Shown piece by piece: positions 32,782-34,908 of a stretch of DNA of 34,908 nt (within the stretch, counting starts at the first letter, position 1; each line of letters starts with the position of its first letter). Source of the stretch: Nocardioides malaquae. GTDB taxonomy: Bacteria; Actinomycetota; Actinomycetes; Propionibacteriales; Nocardioidaceae. The notes below the pieces were generated by a model. The model had not been told where the DNA came from. It worked only from the letters and a program-made list of their open reading frames with translations, and ran no database searches. The position numbers were made by a program, and so were the translations under genes. The DNA is taken from contig NZ_JADCSA010000004.1 of the NCBI RefSeq assembly GCF_015070385.1, forward strand, positions 220,539 through 255,446, read 5' to 3'.

Positions 32782-33479
32782 GCGGTCCGGGCTCGCCGGA
32801 CCCCGACACCCGCACCGACGCCGAGCTCCTCGCCGCCCACGTGGCCGGCGACCCCGACGCCTTCGCCACCCTCGTGGGGCGCCACCGCGACCGGCTCTGG
32901 GCGGTCGCCCTGCGCACCGCCGGCAACCGCGAGGACGCCGACGACGCGCTGCAGGACGCCCTGGTCTCCGCCTTCCGCCGGGCCGCCTCCTTCCGCGGCC
33001 AGTCGTCGGTGACCACGTGGTTGCACCGGATCGTGGTCAACGCCTGCCTCGACCGCATCCGCCACCAGAAGGTGCGGGCCGCCCAGCCGCTGCCCGACGA
33101 CGTCGACCGCATGACGCCGGCCGCGACCGGCGCCGGCGGCGAGGCGCAGGACCCCGCCGAGACGGTCGTACGCTCCGAGCAGCGCCGCCGCGTCGTCGCC
33201 GCCCTCGCCGCGCTGCCGCCCGAGCACCGGGCCGCCCTGGTGCTGGTCGACATGGAGGGCTTCTCCGTCGCCGAGGCCGCGAAGGTCCTGGGCTGCCCGA
33301 CCGGCACCGTGAAGTCGCGCTGCGCCCGCGGTCGCGCCAAGCTGAGGACGCTCCTGCTCGACGCCGGGGTGGAGCCGCCCCGCCCACCGCCGCCGGGGAA
33401 CCCCGCGCCGCCGCCCGACGTCAGATCTCCAGCAGCCCCCACGCCCCCGCCCGCCCCTGAAGGAGGTGCCACCCCGTGA
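32778..33479 (+). CDS. sigM: ECF sigma factor SigM
   Basis: This 233-residue ECF sigma factor has region 2 near residues 35-100 (AGNREDADDALQDALVSAFR, FRGQSSVTTWLHRIVVNACLDRIR). A Gly/Ala/Pro linker follows, then region 4 near 145-195 (LAALPPEHRAALVLVDMEGFS, EAAKVLGCPTGTVKSRCARGR). The last 35 residues are Pro-rich and unusual for the family. The GTG overlaps the pseudokinase stop, and its stop overlaps the GTG of the anti-sigma gene. The pseudokinase-sigM-anti-sigma-trxB order is the actinobacterial sigM locus. Confidence 0.93.
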   Translation: MSGPGSPDPDTRTDAELLAAHVAGDPDAFATLVGRHRDRLWAVALRTAGNREDADDALQDALVSAFRRAASFRGQSSVTTWLHRIVVNACLDRIRHQKVRAAQPLPDDVDRMTPAATGAGGEAQDPAETVVRSEQRRRVVAALAALPPEHRAALVLVDMEGFSVAEAAKVLGCPTGTVKSRCARGRAKLRTLLLDAGVEPPRPPPPGNPAPPPDVRSPAAPTPPPAPEGGATP

Positions 33480-34261
33480 GCCGCGACCTGCCGGACGACC
33501 CGATCGACGAGTCGGTCGAGGAGGCGCGCGACGAGGAGGTGCGCGCGCTGCTCGCCGACGCCCGCGTCGACGAGCCCGTGCCCGCCGACGTGGCCGCGCG
33601 GATCGACGACGTGCTCGCCGGGCTGGTGGCCGAGCGCGAGGCGACGACCTCGGGCGTGCAGGACGCACCCGCCTCCACGGGCGCGGTCGTCGACCTCGCC
33701 TCGGCCCGCAGGCGCAGGCGTACGTGGTTGGGTGCGGCCGCCGCAGCCGCAGTGGTGGTCGCGGCGAGCGCGGCCCTGCCTGACCTGATCGGCGGGGGCT
33801 CCGGCGACTCCGACGTCAGCGTCGCCGACCAGGTGGACCCCCGCGATCGCACCAGCCAGGCCTCCCCGTCACCGTCGACCCCGGGCGGGCAGGCGGGCAA
33901 CCCTGTCGTGCTGACCCGGGAGGGTCTCGCGGAGCAGCTGGAGGCCCACCTCGCGGCGCGCGCCGTGGTCGACGAGCTCGAGGCACCGGTCCCGACGTCG
34001 GGAGGGGCCGCCTCGGAGGTGCCGCCGGAGGCGGACGGGCAGCTGAGCGCGCGTCCGCAGCGGCGCTCCACCCACCGCTTCCCCGCCTCGGGAGGGTGTG
34101 CCTGGCCCGGCCCGGGCACGCGGGAGGCGGCCACCTTCGACGGTGAGCCGGCGACCCTGGTGACCCGACGGAGCGCGGCGGGCACGGTCGTCCGCGTCGT
34201 CACCTGCGCCGACGGGGAGAGCACCGTGGCAGCGCGCCTGGTGCTCGACTCCGACCGGTGA
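33476..34261 (+). CDS. Anti-sigma factor of SigM, single-span
   Basis: This 261-residue protein starts at a GTG overlapping the sigM stop (GTGA) with GAAGGAGGTG upstream. The N-terminal acidic helical part (about 1-78) is where SigM would bind. It lacks the HxxxCxxC zinc motif of ZAS anti-sigma factors. An Arg-rich stretch precedes one span near 83-102. The extracytoplasmic part (about 105-261) is Pro/Ser/Thr-rich, then a small domain with two Cys (GGCAWPG and VVTCADG) that may form a disulphide. The arrangement corresponds to Rv3912 after sigM. The Cys pair as a redox sensor is speculation. Confidence 0.85.
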   Translation: MSRDLPDDPIDESVEEARDEEVRALLADARVDEPVPADVAARIDDVLAGLVAEREATTSGVQDAPASTGAVVDLASARRRRRTWLGAAAAAAVVVAASAALPDLIGGGSGDSDVSVADQVDPRDRTSQASPSPSTPGGQAGNPVVLTREGLAEQLEAHLAARAVVDELEAPVPTSGGAASEVPPEADGQLSARPQRRSTHRFPASGGCAWPGPGTREAATFDGEPATLVTRRSAAGTVVRVVTCADGESTVAARLVLDSDR

Positions 34262-34310
34262 GCAGCCCCCTGAACAACGGATGAACGACCCGCGGCACTC
34301 GGGGACCTCG

Positions 34311-34336
34311 GGAACAGCCAGCACCTAGGATCGGTT
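34311..34336 (+). promoter_or_regulatory. ECF-type promoter of trxB (GGAAC-N18-GTT)
   Basis: GGAAC at 34311-34315 and GTT at 34334-34336 are separated by exactly 18 nt, the form of SigR/SigH thiol-stress promoters that drive trxB in other actinobacteria. A second -10 box, TAGGAT (34326-34331), lies within it and may give basal expression. The ATG is about 60-70 nt downstream. Confidence 0.65.
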
Positions 34337-34405
34337 GTGCAGTCGTGCGACCGCGCCGCGGTCGGCAGCCCTCAATCTCCCGACACCTCAGGAGTCACCG
34401 TCGCC

Positions 34406-34908
34406 ATGAGCGAGACCCAGCCGCGCAACGTCATCATCATCGGCTCCGGCCCCTCCGGCTACACCGCCGCCGTCTACGCCGCCCGCGCCAACCTGGCGCC
34501 GCTGGTCTTCGAGGGCTCCGTCACCGCGGGTGGCGCCCTGATGAACACCACCGAGGTGGAGAACTTCCCGGGCTTCCGCGACGGCATCATGGGCCCGGCC
34601 CTGATGGACGAGATGCGGGCCCAGGCCGAGCGCTTCGGCGCCGAGCTGGTGACCGACGACGTCGTCGAGGTCGACCTGACCGGTGACGTGAAGGTCGTGA
34701 AGACCTACGACCAGACCTACACCGCGCGCTCGGTGATCCTGGCGACCGGGTCGGCCTACCGCAAGCTCGGGCTGCCCCGTGAGGACGAGCTCTCCGGCCG
34801 CGGCGTCTCGTGGTGCGCCACCTGCGACGGCTTCTTCTTCCGCGACAAGGTGATCGCGGTCGTCGGCGGTGGTGACTCCGCCGTCGAGGAGGCCACCTTC
34901 CTCACCCG
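34406..34908 (+). CDS. trxB: Thioredoxin-disulfide reductase (3' truncated by window)
   Basis: This flavoprotein passes electrons from NADPH to thioredoxin. The first 167 residues are visible. FAD-binding [16 protein letters not shown] is near residue 13, then [10 protein letters not shown] and [14 protein letters not shown]. The redox-active CATC sits in [11 protein letters not shown], and the NADPH site starts with [12 protein letters not shown] before the window ends. The ATG is preceded by GGAG about 12 nt upstream, a rather long spacing. It has its own promoter region of 144 nt after the anti-sigma gene. A thioredoxin gene probably follows outside the window. Confidence 0.96.
   Translation, partial: MSETQPRNVIIIGSGPSGYTAAVYAARANLAPLVFEGSVTAGGALMNTTEVENFPGFRDGIMGPALMDEMRAQAERFGAELVTDDVVEVDLTGDVKVVKTYDQTYTARSVILATGSAYRKLGLPREDELSGRGVSWCATCDGFFFRDKVIAVVGGGDSAVEEATFLT

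Overview
This window is high-GC actinobacterial chromosome. Ino1, PadR, PonA-type PBP, GT87, PcnA, MurJ, SigM and TrxB sit in their conserved actinobacterial order, and many starts are GTG or ATG directly behind a TANNNT -10 box (leaderless). Protein style suggests Nocardioidaceae (Nocardioides or a relative). Because the pcnA-murJ-sigM-trxB block is normally close to oriC, the window probably lies near the replication origin. No rRNA, tRNA or CRISPR was seen.

Layout. (1) 1-909: 3' part of a luciferase-like flavin oxidoreductase. (2) 1141-2258: lower-GC accessory islet holding an orphan Rhs C-terminal tip and an overlapping candidate immunity gene. (3) 2482-8140: envelope and inositol block. 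A GT87 membrane glycosyltransferase and a class A penicillin-binding protein run leftward. A PadR regulator and inositol-3-phosphate synthase run rightward, with an inverted-repeat operator over the PadR -10 box. (4) 8223-8702: SRPBCC protein. (5) 8880-25262: a type VII secretion-like locus lying between ino1 and pcnA, genes that are close neighbours in other actinobacteria. It has a WXG100 protein; a leftward four-gene operon (920-aa secreted protein, substrate-binding-like lipoprotein, transmembrane Ser/Thr kinase, EssC/EccC ATPase with an FHA domain); and a divergent rightward six-gene operon of overlapping genes (small helical protein, WXG-type secreted protein, two tandem paralogous membrane proteins, two small soluble proteins). 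(6) 25298-34908: pcnA leftward, then rightward DUF6049 protein, MurJ, a pseudokinase membrane protein, SigM, its anti-sigma factor and trxB (cut by the window end).

How it works together. The flanks are core cell-wall, inositol and redox functions. The central locus has no EccB, EccD, EccE or mycosin, so it is not a standard mycobacterial ESX system. An EssC-like ATPase with ubiquitin-like and FHA domains, a kinase with one membrane span and an ectodomain (the topology of EssB), and a long extracytoplasmic protein more closely resemble the Firmicutes T7SSb plan. The kinase/FHA pairing in one operon suggests secretion gated by phosphorylation. The divergent operon probably encodes cargo and its partners. 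These functional links are inferred from domain content and gene order.
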